A model generated the notes under the pieces. That model had not been told where the DNA came from, did no database searches, and saw nothing but the letters and a program-made list of their open reading frames with translations. A DNA stretch of 47,940 bases from an uncultured Spartobacteria bacterium (lineage in GTDB: Bacteria; Verrucomicrobiota; Verrucomicrobiia; Chthoniobacterales; Chthoniobacteraceae). The translations under genes were made by a program, and so were the position numbers. Of the stretch, positions 24,315 through 33,107 are shown one piece after another. The stretch's first letter is position 1; each line of letters opens with the position of its first letter. Location: contig CAIRYQ010000082.1 of assembly GCA_903882875.1 (NCBI GenBank), forward strand, positions 1-47,940. The letters run 5' to 3'.

Positions 24315-25166
24315 ATGAAACCAACCATCCTCATTGCTGTCATCACGCTTGCGTCCTGCGCCGCACTGCGCGCCTCCGAACCGCCGAAGGGCGAGCCAAC
24401 CAATGCTGCTGAAGCCGCCGCACAGGAAGCAGCGGCGAAGAAGGCCAAAGCCGACGCGGAGACCGATGCGAAGTATCAGGCCCTCGTCGCCACTCTGCCT
24501 GCGGACCAACAGGAATGGGAGCGAACGCTGCAGGCGAACCTCGGCGGGTTCTATTTGCCGCTTTACAAGCGGCTGCGCGTCGAAGGGCGCTCGTCGTGCT
24601 GGGACTATGTGCAGGATGATCCAAAGCTTCCGCGCGTGCTGCTCATCGGTGACTCGGTTTCCGGCGGCTACACGCTGTCCGCTCGCAAAACGCTGGCGGG
24701 CAAGGCAAACATGCACAAGGCTCCTGAGAACTGCGGCCCAACGGCGAATGGCTTGAAGAAACCCGATGTCTGGCTCGGCGATGGGAAGTGGGACATCATC
24801 CATTTCAACTTCGGCCTGCACGACAGCGGAACGCGCGTCGCGGACTACGAGAGTCGCCTGCGCGAGATCGTGGCGCGTTTGAAAAAGACCAGAGCCAAGC
24901 TCATTTGGGCCAGCACCACGCCACGGCCCGCCGATGGCAAGGAAGGCCCGGCCTTTGTCACCGCCGTGATTGAGCGCAACGAAGTCGCCGCCCGCGTGAT
25001 GAAAGAGAACGGCATCGCCACGGACGACCTCTACGCCGCCATCCTGCCGCATCAGGCCGAGATGCAAAATCCTCAGGACGTTCACTTCAACTCGAAAGGC
25101 TATGAGTTCCTCGGCGAGACGGTGGCGAGGTCCGTGGAGGAGACGTTGAAGACTTTGCAAAAATGA
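24315..25166 (+). CDS. Secreted SGNH/GDSL-type hydrolase
   Basis: The 283-residue exported protein has a signal peptide (about 1-20) and a Lys/Ala/Glu-rich linker (about 28-55). Its SGNH hydrolase fold has block I LLIGDSVSGGY (nucleophile Ser), HFNFGLHD as the block III region, and a C-terminal DVHFNSKGY supplying the Asp-x-x-His pair. Such enzymes remove acetyl or other acyl groups from polysaccharides. Sitting directly before a GH95 fucosidase (four-base ATGA overlap) suggests deacylation of a fucose-containing glycan. The ATG at 24315 is preferred over a TTG at 24294 because it begins the signal peptide cleanly. Substrate is inferred. Confidence 0.78.
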   Translation: MKPTILIAVITLASCAALRASEPPKGEPTNAAEAAAQEAAAKKAKADAETDAKYQALVATLPADQQEWERTLQANLGGFYLPLYKRLRVEGRSSCWDYVQDDPKLPRVLLIGDSVSGGYTLSARKTLAGKANMHKAPENCGPTANGLKKPDVWLGDGKWDIIHFNFGLHDSGTRVADYESRLREIVARLKKTRAKLIWASTTPRPADGKEGPAFVTAVIERNEVAARVMKENGIATDDLYAAILPHQAEMQNPQDVHFNSKGYEFLGETVARSVEETLKTLQK

Positions 25167-27508
25167 CCACACAAACGGCGATACATATGAGATTCACGAC
25201 CAACGTGAGGGAATGTGCATCCACACTGGATGGCTTGGTCAAACTGGGGATTCTGTTGTTAGCCACAGTGGGCCGGTGCTTCGCAAGCGACAGTGCAGCG
25301 CCAAATCTCACGCTTTGGTATGACAAGCCTGCCAAGACGTGGGCCATCGAGTCGTTGCCGATCGGCAACGGCCGATTGGGTGCGATGCTTTTCGGCGGCG
25401 CGCCGAAGGAGCGCATCCAATTCAACGAGGCAAGCCTTTGGCTCGGCGATGAAACTAATGCAGGTGCCTATCAGGCCTTCGGCGACGTCTTCGTGGAGTT
25501 GGCGCACGGAAAAGTAGACGCCTACCGGCGCGAACTGGATCTGAAAAGCGCGGTGCATACCGTCACTTATCAAAGCGACGGCGTGAATTTCCGGCGGGAA
25601 GCGTTCGCGAGTTTTCCGGCTCGGGTAATCGTTTGCCGATTTACGGCGGACAAACCTGGCGCACTAACCGGCAGCGTCACTTTAACCGATGCGCACAAGG
25701 GGCAGATCATCGCCGTGGGCAATCGGCTTACTTCCTCCGGTTCGCTCGATGGCTACACTTACCTTTCGCACAAAGGCCAACCGGAACCGCCCTACGCCAT
25801 CGCATTGAAGTATGAAGCGCAAGTGGCAGCGCTGAGTGTAGGAGGGACGCAAAAAGTAATCGGTGAGAAGATTGCTTTCGAGCAGGCCGACAGCGTGACG
25901 CTGATCCTAAGTGCGGGCACCGACTTTGTTCAGGACCGGACCAAAGGCTGGCGTGGCGAACATCCTCATACCGCCGTTGCGGCCTCGCTCGATGTGGCGA
26001 TCTCGACACCTTACGAGAAGCTTCTCGCTGAGCATGTCAAAGACTACGCGGCACTCTTCGGACGCGTGGAGCTAAACCTTGGCACTGGGGATGCCGCTGC
26101 GGAGGCTTTGCCCACAGACCAGAGAATCTTGAACTACAAGCGGGCGGTGGCGGATCCGAAAACGACACCCTCAACCGACATGATTCGCAACACGAACATC
26201 TCACCCGCGAATATTGCACCGGACACAGGTTTGGAATCGCTGTTATTTCAATATGGCCGCTATCTCTTGATCGCCGCGTCCCGCGCCGGTGGATTGCCCG
26301 CGAACCTGCAGGGCCTGTGGAACGAGGACAACAACCCTATCTGGCGCTGTGACTACCATGCCGACATCAACATCGAGATGAACTACTGGTCGGCAGACGT
26401 CGCCAATTTGTCTGAATGTTTCCTGCCGTATTCGGATTGGCTCCATTCCATCGTGGAAGTGCGACGCGAACAGACCCGGAAGATGCTCAAGAAAGAGACA
26501 CGGGGCTGGGGCGTCACTTACTTGAATGGGATTTTCGGAGGATCGAATTATGGCTCCATCTACTTCGGCGGCGCTCCGTGGATGATGCAAAACATCTGGG
26601 AACACTACGCGTTCACCGGCGACCAGACTTACCTCCGCGCGGTGGCTTATCCAATGATGAAGGAAGTCAGCGAATACTGTCTCGAACGTTTGCAAACCCT
26701 GCCGGACGGAACTCTGGTGACCCCTCCGAACGGTTCACCCGAAAGTGCGCGGCCCGACGGCAGCAGGAAGATGGAAGTGGCCGTGGCTCATGACATGCAG
26801 TTGGTCTGGGACTTGTTCAATAATACCGCCCAAGCCGCTGATGTGCTCGGTGTGGATGCGGAGTTCCGCGACACGCTTGCCGCCAAGCGCGACCAACTGA
26901 TGCGCCCGCTCATCGGCAGATGGGGCCAACTACAGGAATGGAAATCTGATATCGACGACCCCAACGATCATAACCGAGCAACCGCGCACCTCATCGCGGT
27001 CTATCCGGGGCGGCAGATCAGCGTGGAAAAAACACCTGAACTGGCCAAAGCCGCCGCTGTATCGCTGACCGCACGCGGAGAGATCGGCGATTCCCGGCGC
27101 GAATGGGTCTGGGCGTATCGCTGCGCCTTGTGGGCTCGGCTGGGCGAAGCGGAAAACGCACACCGCAAGCTGCGTGGTCTGCTGACGTTCAACACCTATC
27201 CCAGCCTGCTCACCTTCCACTCGCCGTTTCAGTTTGATGGTCATGCAGGCATCGTCGCCGGCATCTGCGAGATACTCCTGCAAAGCCATCAAGGGGAAAT
27301 CGTCCTCCTGCCCGCTCTGCCTAAAGCATGGGCCAAGCAAGGCTCATTCTCCGGCCTCCGCGCCAGAGGCGGTTACAGCGTCGATTGTGCCTGGCAAGAC
27401 GGCAAGGTCACCGCCTATCGCATCGCCTCACCCGAACCGCGCGAAGTCAAAGTCCGCGTCAATGGCGAAACGAAAACAATTCAAGCCGAGAAAGTCTCAC
27501 AACCATGA
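25163..27508 (+). CDS. GH95 alpha-L-fucosidase-like glycoside hydrolase
   Basis: The 781-residue protein has an exported N-terminus (hydrophobic segment about residues 27-41) and the GH95 opening WAIESLPIGNGRLGAM. The catalytic region is recognisable: HADIN at 399-403, EMNYW, the SPE motif with Glu527 as likely acid, and FQFDGHAG with Asp692. GH95 enzymes invert and remove alpha-1,2-linked fucose, sometimes L-galactose, from glycans. Length fits the family. Two departures stand out: Asp401 where the family usually has the first Asn of NIN, and HAG after the Asp-Gly where N-F/L-G is usual. The gene overlaps the SGNH hydrolase stop. The start at 25163 is coupled to it; an ATG at 25187 is an alternative. 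Confidence 0.88.
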   Translation: MTTQTAIHMRFTTNVRECASTLDGLVKLGILLLATVGRCFASDSAAPNLTLWYDKPAKTWAIESLPIGNGRLGAMLFGGAPKERIQFNEASLWLGDETNAGAYQAFGDVFVELAHGKVDAYRRELDLKSAVHTVTYQSDGVNFRREAFASFPARVIVCRFTADKPGALTGSVTLTDAHKGQIIAVGNRLTSSGSLDGYTYLSHKGQPEPPYAIALKYEAQVAALSVGGTQKVIGEKIAFEQADSVTLILSAGTDFVQDRTKGWRGEHPHTAVAASLDVAISTPYEKLLAEHVKDYAALFGRVELNLGTGDAAAEALPTDQRILNYKRAVADPKTTPSTDMIRNTNISPANIAPDTGLESLLFQYGRYLLIAASRAGGLPANLQGLWNEDNNPIWRCDYHADINIEMNYWSADVANLSECFLPYSDWLHSIVEVRREQTRKMLKKETRGWGVTYLNGIFGGSNYGSIYFGGAPWMMQNIWEHYAFTGDQTYLRAVAYPMMKEVSEYCLERLQTLPDGTLVTPPNGSPESARPDGSRKMEVAVAHDMQLVWDLFNNTAQAADVLGVDAEFRDTLAAKRDQLMRPLIGRWGQLQEWKSDIDDPNDHNRATAHLIAVYPGRQISVEKTPELAKAAAVSLTARGEIGDSRREWVWAYRCALWARLGEAENAHRKLRGLLTFNTYPSLLTFHSPFQFDGHAGIVAGICEILLQSHQGEIVLLPALPKAWAKQGSFSGLRARGGYSVDCAWQDGKVTAYRIASPEPREVKVRVNGETKTIQAEKVSQP

Positions 27509-27582
27509 AACCGACCCTCACCGCTATTGCCGCGCTGGTGCTCGCCACAACGGCTGCGCTCCTGAAGGAGCTGCTCGCCTGA
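27505..27582 (+). pseudogene. Orphan signal-peptide remnant (25 codons)
   Basis: An ATG overlapping the GH95 stop region opens a 25-residue frame: MKPT, a classic hydrophobic signal sequence (AALVLATTAAL), then an abrupt LKELLA and stop. It looks like the front of an exported enzyme gene whose body has been deleted, or that was fused to a short tail fragment. About 50 noncoding bases follow before the next gene. It may still be translated, but no mature protein would result. Confidence 0.35.
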
Positions 27583-27638
27583 GCGCACCCGTATCGCCAC
27601 TACCGAGAGCCAGGCACCGCCCGCCACAGTATCACACC

Positions 27639-29864
27639 ATGAGAAACCTCCTCATCCTTATCCCAATCCTTCTCGCACCACTCACCGCCCGTGCCATCGA
27701 AGCGTTCACAGGTGACAAAGCAGATTTCCACGGCGCAGCACTGCGCACAGTGATGATTGGAGGCACCAAGGCATTAGTCCTGTGTCCCGAACAGCCCGCC
27801 GCAGGCAAACCATGGGTGCTAGCGGGTTCGCTCTACAACTTGGACAGCCCCCCCGTGGCGAACATGACCCGGACGGAGCTGGAACTGGTGAAGCGCGGAT
27901 TTCATGTCGTCGCGTTCGGCTTGGGAAACACCTTCGGAGCACCAGATGCCATCGCAAAATGGGACCCCGTGTATGATGAGATAACGAACAAGTATGGACT
28001 CTCCCAGCACGTCGCTCTCCTGGGAGTGAGCCGGGAAGGGCTGCCCATCACTCGCTGGGCGGCGGCGCATCCGGGTCGAGTCTCGTGCCTCTACATGGAC
28101 AAAGCGGTGTGTGATTTCAAAAGCTGGCCTGGCGGCAAGCTGGGATTTGGCAAAGGCAGCCCGCGAGATTGGGAAAGCCTCATCCCACTGTATCACTTCA
28201 AGTCGGAAGCCGAGGCGCTCGCTTATCACGAGAACCCAGTCGATCTCGCGCCCAAGCTCGCTGCCGACAAAGTTGCCATCATTTACCTCGCAGGAGAGAC
28301 CGATGATGCAGTGCCCTATACCGAAAATGGGGCACGCATGGAGCAGGCCTATCACAAAGCCGGTGGCATCTTTCAATTGATTCTCCACAAGGGCGAGGGA
28401 CATCATCCACACGGCTTGAGCGATCCATCACCCGTGGTGGACTTCATCCAGCGCCATGCGGGAGCTGGTGTTGCTCGCAACACGCGTTTCATTCCCGACT
28501 TCAGGATCAAGCCAGACGACTACAGCGTGCTCATGGCCGCCGACGGAACGAACCCAAATGGCCTCCGCGCCTGGATCAACGACCATCGCCGACTGCAAGT
28601 AAAAGACTGGCCGCTGGGCGGACAAACCACCTGGGAAGTCGAAGTCGTCGAGGAGGGCGATTACGCCGTCAATGTCTTGTTCAACCACAGCTTCAAGATG
28701 CCGTTAAAGGTCACCGTGAAGGCGAATGCTGCTCATTGCGAAGAAACCTCCGAATACATCGCGCATCACGATTGGCGGCGCTTGCCTCTTTCAAGCACCC
28801 TGCATCTGGCAAAAGGCAGGCAGCAGCTCGCATTGACAGTGGCACCCACCAGCGGCCCACCAGCCGACAAGATCGAACTGCTCTCCATCGAACTCGTGCG
28901 CCCCGAGGTCAAAGAACGCCTGCACCGCGCTGCAATGGCCAAACGCGAAGAAGCAGACACACCGTGGTTCCGCAGTGCCCGCTACGGACTCATGTGCCAT
29001 TGGACTTCACGCACCGTCCCACGCAACGGCCCGCCGAAATCATATGCCGACGCGGTTCGCGACTTCGACGTGAAGACGTTTGCGGAACAAGTTGCCAAGG
29101 CCGGCGCTCATTTCGTCACCATCACCACATCGCACGCGCAGATGTATTTCCCAGCGCCGCTCAAGTCGCTCGACCGCATCCTTCCAGGGCGCACTAGCCA
29201 GCGCGACCTCATCGGAGATTTGGTCGTCGCTCTTGGAAAACACGACATCCGGCTCATGCTCTACTATCACCTCGGATCCAATGACGACACAGAATGGCAG
29301 CATGCCAGCGGCTTTGGGAATACGGATACCACCGAGTTTTGGAATAACTGGACCGCCGTCATCAGCGAAGTGGGTGAACGCTACGGCGACCAGCTCGCAG
29401 GCTGGTGGTTCGATGACGGCACCGCGAACTACTACTACCGCAGCGCCCCGTGGGAACGCCTCGCCACCGCTGCCAAGGCCGGCAACGCGAAGCGGCTTAT
29501 CTGTTTCAACCCGTGGATTCTGCCACCCGCCACCGAGTTTCAGGATTACCTCGCAGGAGAGGGCAGCACCGATCCCACCGTGCAAGGCTGGCTGAAAGCC
29601 GACGACCACGGGCGCATCTCCGGCGGTGCCTATGCGGGCTTGCAAGCCAGCGCCGCGCTGGTGATGGAAGGCGATTGGCTGCACACGAAACGCGACACCG
29701 AAATCAGCAAACCGCGCTACACGGCCGAACAGACTGCCGACTTGCTCAAGCGTTACTCCGCCCTCGGAAACGTCTTGATGCTCAATCTTGAAATCTACCA
29801 AGACGGCACCCTGTCACCCGTGACCGTCCAAATGCTCAACGAAGCGCAACGATTGGAAAAGTGA
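27639..29864 (+). CDS. Alpha/beta-hydrolase - CBM-like - GH29 fucosidase fusion
   Basis: The 741-residue exported protein has a signal peptide (1-18) and three parts. Residues about 25-285 are an alpha/beta hydrolase with nucleophile elbow GVSREG (Ser131), acid near Asp222/Asp223 and His255 in GEGHHPHG. Residues about 290-430 are a beta-sandwich resembling a carbohydrate-binding module. Residues about 440-740 are a GH29-type fucosidase with FDVKTFAEQVAKAGAHF and the nucleophile motif WWFDDG (Asp592). GH29 retains configuration and cleaves alpha-fucose linkages, so esterase plus fucosidase in one chain would suit acylated fucoglycans. The ATG at 27639 begins the signal peptide; the frame is open further upstream, but that part overlaps GH95 out of frame. 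It is the last gene of cassette B. Confidence 0.8.
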   Translation: MRNLLILIPILLAPLTARAIEAFTGDKADFHGAALRTVMIGGTKALVLCPEQPAAGKPWVLAGSLYNLDSPPVANMTRTELELVKRGFHVVAFGLGNTFGAPDAIAKWDPVYDEITNKYGLSQHVALLGVSREGLPITRWAAAHPGRVSCLYMDKAVCDFKSWPGGKLGFGKGSPRDWESLIPLYHFKSEAEALAYHENPVDLAPKLAADKVAIIYLAGETDDAVPYTENGARMEQAYHKAGGIFQLILHKGEGHHPHGLSDPSPVVDFIQRHAGAGVARNTRFIPDFRIKPDDYSVLMAADGTNPNGLRAWINDHRRLQVKDWPLGGQTTWEVEVVEEGDYAVNVLFNHSFKMPLKVTVKANAAHCEETSEYIAHHDWRRLPLSSTLHLAKGRQQLALTVAPTSGPPADKIELLSIELVRPEVKERLHRAAMAKREEADTPWFRSARYGLMCHWTSRTVPRNGPPKSYADAVRDFDVKTFAEQVAKAGAHFVTITTSHAQMYFPAPLKSLDRILPGRTSQRDLIGDLVVALGKHDIRLMLYYHLGSNDDTEWQHASGFGNTDTTEFWNNWTAVISEVGERYGDQLAGWWFDDGTANYYYRSAPWERLATAAKAGNAKRLICFNPWILPPATEFQDYLAGEGSTDPTVQGWLKADDHGRISGGAYAGLQASAALVMEGDWLHTKRDTEISKPRYTAEQTADLLKRYSALGNVLMLNLEIYQDGTLSPVTVQMLNEAQRLEK

Positions 29865-30212
29865 TCCTTGGGCCATCAAGTGACAACGCTTGGAACACCG
29901 GTTCCCGCTCTCCGTTGAACGCCTCCGAGAGAGAAATCATCTTCAACGAACTCTGGGGATGAACCACCCTGCCCACCGTGCCGGACAAACACGACGCCCA
30001 CGACTACGACCGCTTTCGCCTGCTTGCTGAACGCAGCGCTGTCACCGGTTTCATTCGCCGCTGTCATCCTCGTCAGCGAAATTAACGCGGGCCGCGGCCT
30101 CGCACCCTGCAACCGGATCGGCAAGGACGGTGTGCTTCCTGCCTCTTGAGCAATCGCCTCGGATCGGAGATTTTTGTAACCTTTGCGCGGTCCCTCGGAG
30201 TGTAGATGTTAC
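29865..30212 (+). pseudogene. Intergenic stretch with a degraded reading frame
   Basis: This interval between cassettes B and C holds no intact gene. In the frame starting at 29873, protein-like sequence (WNTGSRSPLNASEREIIF) is broken by a TGA at 29960, continues as HDYDRFRLLAERSAVTGFIRR and stops with TAA at 30083-30085. The preserved composition on both sides of the stop suggests a decayed gene fragment. I do not recognise the family. The last 40 bases contain the candidate promoter of cassette C. Confidence 0.3.
30176..30205 (+). promoter_or_regulatory. Candidate ECF promoter of cassette C
   Basis: GTAACCTTT (30176-30184) lies 37 bases before the sigma start, preceded by a T-run, and TGTAG occurs at 30201-30205. 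The nine bases GTAACCTTT are identical to those upstream of the cassette D sigma gene. The -10 element is not clearly defined because spacing to TGTAG (20 bases) differs from cassette B. Confidence 0.45.
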
Positions 30213-30758
30213 ATGCCCGAATCCGCCGAAACCACACACCCAGGTCCCGATGCCGCCTTTGTGCGGGCATTGACCGAGTCGCAGACGACGCTGCGCGCGT
30301 ATTGCGAGGCGGCGCTGGGGCATTGCGAGGAGGCAAAGGATGCGTGGCAGAAGGCGAACATCGTCCTATGGCAAAAGGCGGGCGAATGGGATCCGCAGAC
30401 ACGATTTCTCCCGTGGGCGCTGGCGGTGGCGCGCTATGAGGTGCTCGGCATCGTCCGCGACCGGCAGCGCGAGCGGCTGATGTTCGACGACGACGTGGTG
30501 CGGATGATGGCGGATGCCTCGCTGCAACCCGCGGAGTCGCACGACCTGCGCAGCGAGGCGCTGGCGCGCTGCACGGAGAAGCTCCAGCCACGGCACCGCG
30601 AGACGCTCACCGCGCATTACGTCTTCGGCCACACGCAGGCGGATATTGCCTCGGCGCACGGCATGAGTCTGGGCGCGGTGAAGGTGCTGCTCCTCCGGCT
30701 CCGCCGCAGTCTCGCCGAGTGCATCGAACGCCAGCTCAACCAGCAGTCCGCATCATGA
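30213..30758 (+). CDS. ECF RNA polymerase sigma factor, cassette C
   Basis: The 181-residue protein has sigma region 2 (about 18-85: LRAYCEAALGHCEEAKDAWQ and FLPWALAVARYEVLG) and region 4 (about 125-172: YVFGHTQADIASAHGMSLGAVKVLLLRLRR). It matches the Rhodopirellula/Verrucomicrobium ECF style and resembles the cassette A sigma factor. The usual Asp-Val-Val-Gln-Glu core of region 2.2 is replaced by EAKDAWQKAN. The ATG at 30213 is preferred to an in-frame start at 30183, which would lie inside the promoter. The stop overlaps the next start by four bases. Confidence 0.83.
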   Translation: MPESAETTHPGPDAAFVRALTESQTTLRAYCEAALGHCEEAKDAWQKANIVLWQKAGEWDPQTRFLPWALAVARYEVLGIVRDRQRERLMFDDDVVRMMADASLQPAESHDLRSEALARCTEKLQPRHRETLTAHYVFGHTQADIASAHGMSLGAVKVLLLRLRRSLAECIERQLNQQSAS

Positions 30759-31774
30759 AAACGAATCCTGAACTTCCCTGGCGCGAGCGTCTCGATGAAC
30801 TGCTCCTGGAAAGCAGGACGCGCACGCTTTCCACCGCCGAGCGTGAGGAACTCAACGCCATGCTGCGAACCCACGAAGATGCACGTTCCCACGCCGCGCA
30901 AATGCTCATGGACGATGCGGCGCTCGCGGAAGAATTGCGCGCAGCACAGATGGAATCGCTCCTCAGTGCGGACTCCGGCGGCATGCTCGGCGCGACGCAG
31001 CCGTTTGCGGAAGCAAAGCGGCGCTCCGGCTGGTTCCAATGGCGTCCGCTCACCGCAGCGGCGGCTGGCGTGGTGCTCGGCCTTTTCTGCGCGACGGTCG
31101 CGTGGGCGATGGCTTCACCGCGCGCGGTGGCGACGATGGCTCGCGTGTTCGCATTGGAGGACGGGAGCTTTGAAAAAACAATGGGGCCAGTGCCTGCGGG
31201 TTTTCCCAAGCAGGCCGGTGTGTGGAGTGGCGATGAATCGGAAGTCGTGAGCAACGGTGCCGTGAAAGCGAAAGACGGTGCGCACATGTTGCGCTTCGTG
31301 AGCCCCGGCGCGGATGCGAATGATCCAAATGGCCGCGCGATTTCGTGCGATGTGTTTCAGCTCGTGGATTTGCGCGCCCTGCGCGATCACGGCAGCACCC
31401 AGAGCGACTCGGTGCTGGAGCTGTCAGCGGAGTTTCTCGATGCCCGCATCCAGCCACGCGTGTCCGTCACGTTTACCTGTCAGATGTTCCTTTTCAACGG
31501 CGACCCCGCAAAGGCGCACGAGACGTGGCCGCTGAGCAACGGCGACGCCATCGGCAGCGGCGCAGCGCACCTCGACTCGCTCGGCGGCACTCCGACCTCG
31601 TGGAAGAAACTCACCGCGCGCTGCCTTTTGCCCGCGCAGGCGGATTACGCCGTCGTGCAGATTGCCGCGCGTCCGAACATTCGCCCCACGAAACTGGAAT
31701 CACTCTTCGTGGACGACGTGAAGCTCACCGTGAAGATGCAGCCGAGCCTGCCAGTGCGCATCGTTCAACGCTGA
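30755..31774 (+). CDS. Membrane anti-sigma-like sensor with carbohydrate-binding-type ectodomain, cassette C
   Basis: The 339-residue single-pass protein has a cytoplasmic helical domain (1-90, with TLSTAEREELNAML), a transmembrane helix (about 99-119) containing WRPLTAAAAG and cysteine 112, and an exported part. The exported part has WAMASPRA, GSFEK, GFP and WSGDESEVV (W157), ending in a tryptophan-led strand and FVDDVKLTV. It is clearly closer to the cassette A copy (WAVASPRA, GSFEK, WSGDES) than to those of B and D. ATGA coupling with the sigma gene supports an anti-sigma role. Ligand unknown; carbohydrate is inferred from the beta-sandwich pattern. Confidence 0.65.
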   Translation: MKTNPELPWRERLDELLLESRTRTLSTAEREELNAMLRTHEDARSHAAQMLMDDAALAEELRAAQMESLLSADSGGMLGATQPFAEAKRRSGWFQWRPLTAAAAGVVLGLFCATVAWAMASPRAVATMARVFALEDGSFEKTMGPVPAGFPKQAGVWSGDESEVVSNGAVKAKDGAHMLRFVSPGADANDPNGRAISCDVFQLVDLRALRDHGSTQSDSVLELSAEFLDARIQPRVSVTFTCQMFLFNGDPAKAHETWPLSNGDAIGSGAAHLDSLGGTPTSWKKLTARCLLPAQADYAVVQIAARPNIRPTKLESLFVDDVKLTVKMQPSLPVRIVQR

Positions 31775-31778
31775 CCTG

Positions 31779-33041
31779 ATGAAGCAAATGACCGTTACCC
31801 GCCGCCATTTCCTCCGCGCTACCGGAGCCACGCTGGCGCTGCCTTTTCTCGAATCGCTCGCGCGGGCCGCCACGCCGGTGCCGACGAGGCGCATGCTCGC
31901 CATCATGACGAACATGGGCGTGATGCCGCGCTACTTTTTCCCCGAGAAGGCGGGGCGCGAGTATGAGAGCACGCCGTATCTCGATTTGATCAAAGCACAT
32001 CGCGAACGCTTCACGGTGTTCAGTGGCGTGTCGCATCCGGGCGTGGACGGGAACCATTCGTCGGAGCGTAGTTTCCTGAGCTGTGCGCCGCATCCGGGCG
32101 CGAGCAATTTCAAGAATAGCATCTCGCTGGATCAGTTCGCCGCCGAGCAGATCGGCGCGCAGACGCGCTTCGGCTTGCTCGTGCTCAGCGTGGGCAAGGA
32201 TCACATGGGCACGCCGTCCACCACGCGCGATGGCGTGCAGCTTCCGGCGGAGCGCAATCCGTCGGCGCTGTATCGCCGGCTTTTCGTGCAGGGCACGCCG
32301 CAGGAGATTGAGCGCAGCATCGATGACCTGCGCAAGGGCGGGAGCATCCTCGACTTCGTGCGCGATGAGGCGCGGGACATGAACCGAGACCTGACCGCGC
32401 GCGACAGGGAGCGGCTGGACCAGTATTTCACTTCGGTGCGCGAGTTGGAGCAGCGTCTGCAACACGCGGAATCGTGGGAACGCAAACCGAAGCCTGTGGT
32501 CGCTGCGCCGATGCCGAAGGACATCCCGAGCGACACCGAAGTCGAGGCGCAGACGAACCTCATGTATGACACCATGCGCCTCGCGCTGGAGACCGACAGC
32601 ACGCGCATCATCACCATTTACCTCGGCCCGCTGCTCATCACGCCAAACATCCCCGGCGTGAAAAACCAGACGCACGCGCTCACGCACCACGGCAATGATG
32701 AAGCGAAGATCGCGGAGTTGAAGAAGATCGAGGAAGCGCAGTTCCGGAGCCTCGCGCGGCTGCTCGATGGACTCACGGGCGTGAAGGAGGGCAACGACAC
32801 GCTGCTCGATCACACGATGCTGCTCTACGGCTCGAACCTCTCGAACGCGAACTCCCACGACACGACGAATCTTCCACTCATCTTCGCCGGCGGCGGCTTC
32901 AAGCACGGCCAGCACCTTGCCTTCGACAAGAAGAACAACAAGCCGCTGGCAAATCTCTTCGTCACCATGCTGCAACGCATGGGCATCGAGTCGGACAAGT
33001 TCGCGAGCAGCACGGGGACGATGACGGGCGTGGAGGTGTGA
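31779..33041 (+). CDS. Tat-exported DUF1552 (HXXSHH-type) protein 3
   Basis: The 420-residue protein has a twin-arginine signal (TRRHFLR at 7-13). It belongs to a second DUF1552 subtype, with RRMLAIMTNMGVMP near the start, FKNSISLDQFAAE and an HxxTHH variant of the family motif (HALTHH at 299-304). It begins four bases after the anti-sigma gene, so it should be under the cassette C sigma factor. Its likely cytochrome partner of the same subtype lies almost 5 kb downstream at 37892, with three carbohydrate-active genes in between. Function unknown. Confidence 0.85.
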   Translation: MKQMTVTRRHFLRATGATLALPFLESLARAATPVPTRRMLAIMTNMGVMPRYFFPEKAGREYESTPYLDLIKAHRERFTVFSGVSHPGVDGNHSSERSFLSCAPHPGASNFKNSISLDQFAAEQIGAQTRFGLLVLSVGKDHMGTPSTTRDGVQLPAERNPSALYRRLFVQGTPQEIERSIDDLRKGGSILDFVRDEARDMNRDLTARDRERLDQYFTSVRELEQRLQHAESWERKPKPVVAAPMPKDIPSDTEVEAQTNLMYDTMRLALETDSTRIITIYLGPLLITPNIPGVKNQTHALTHHGNDEAKIAELKKIEEAQFRSLARLLDGLTGVKEGNDTLLDHTMLLYGSNLSNANSHDTTNLPLIFAGGGFKHGQHLAFDKKNNKPLANLFVTMLQRMGIESDKFASSTGTMTGVEV

Positions 33042-33107
33042 AGTGTTTCACGCGACTCCGAGCCGCTCCGACGAACAACGAGCAAATCCTCAACGACAAC
33101 CAACCCA

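Noticed and set aside
27234-27638. Upstream extension of the esterase-GH29 frame
   Set aside because: It overlaps the GH95 gene in another frame and has low-complexity Ser/Pro/Lys sequence; a proper signal peptide begins at 27639.
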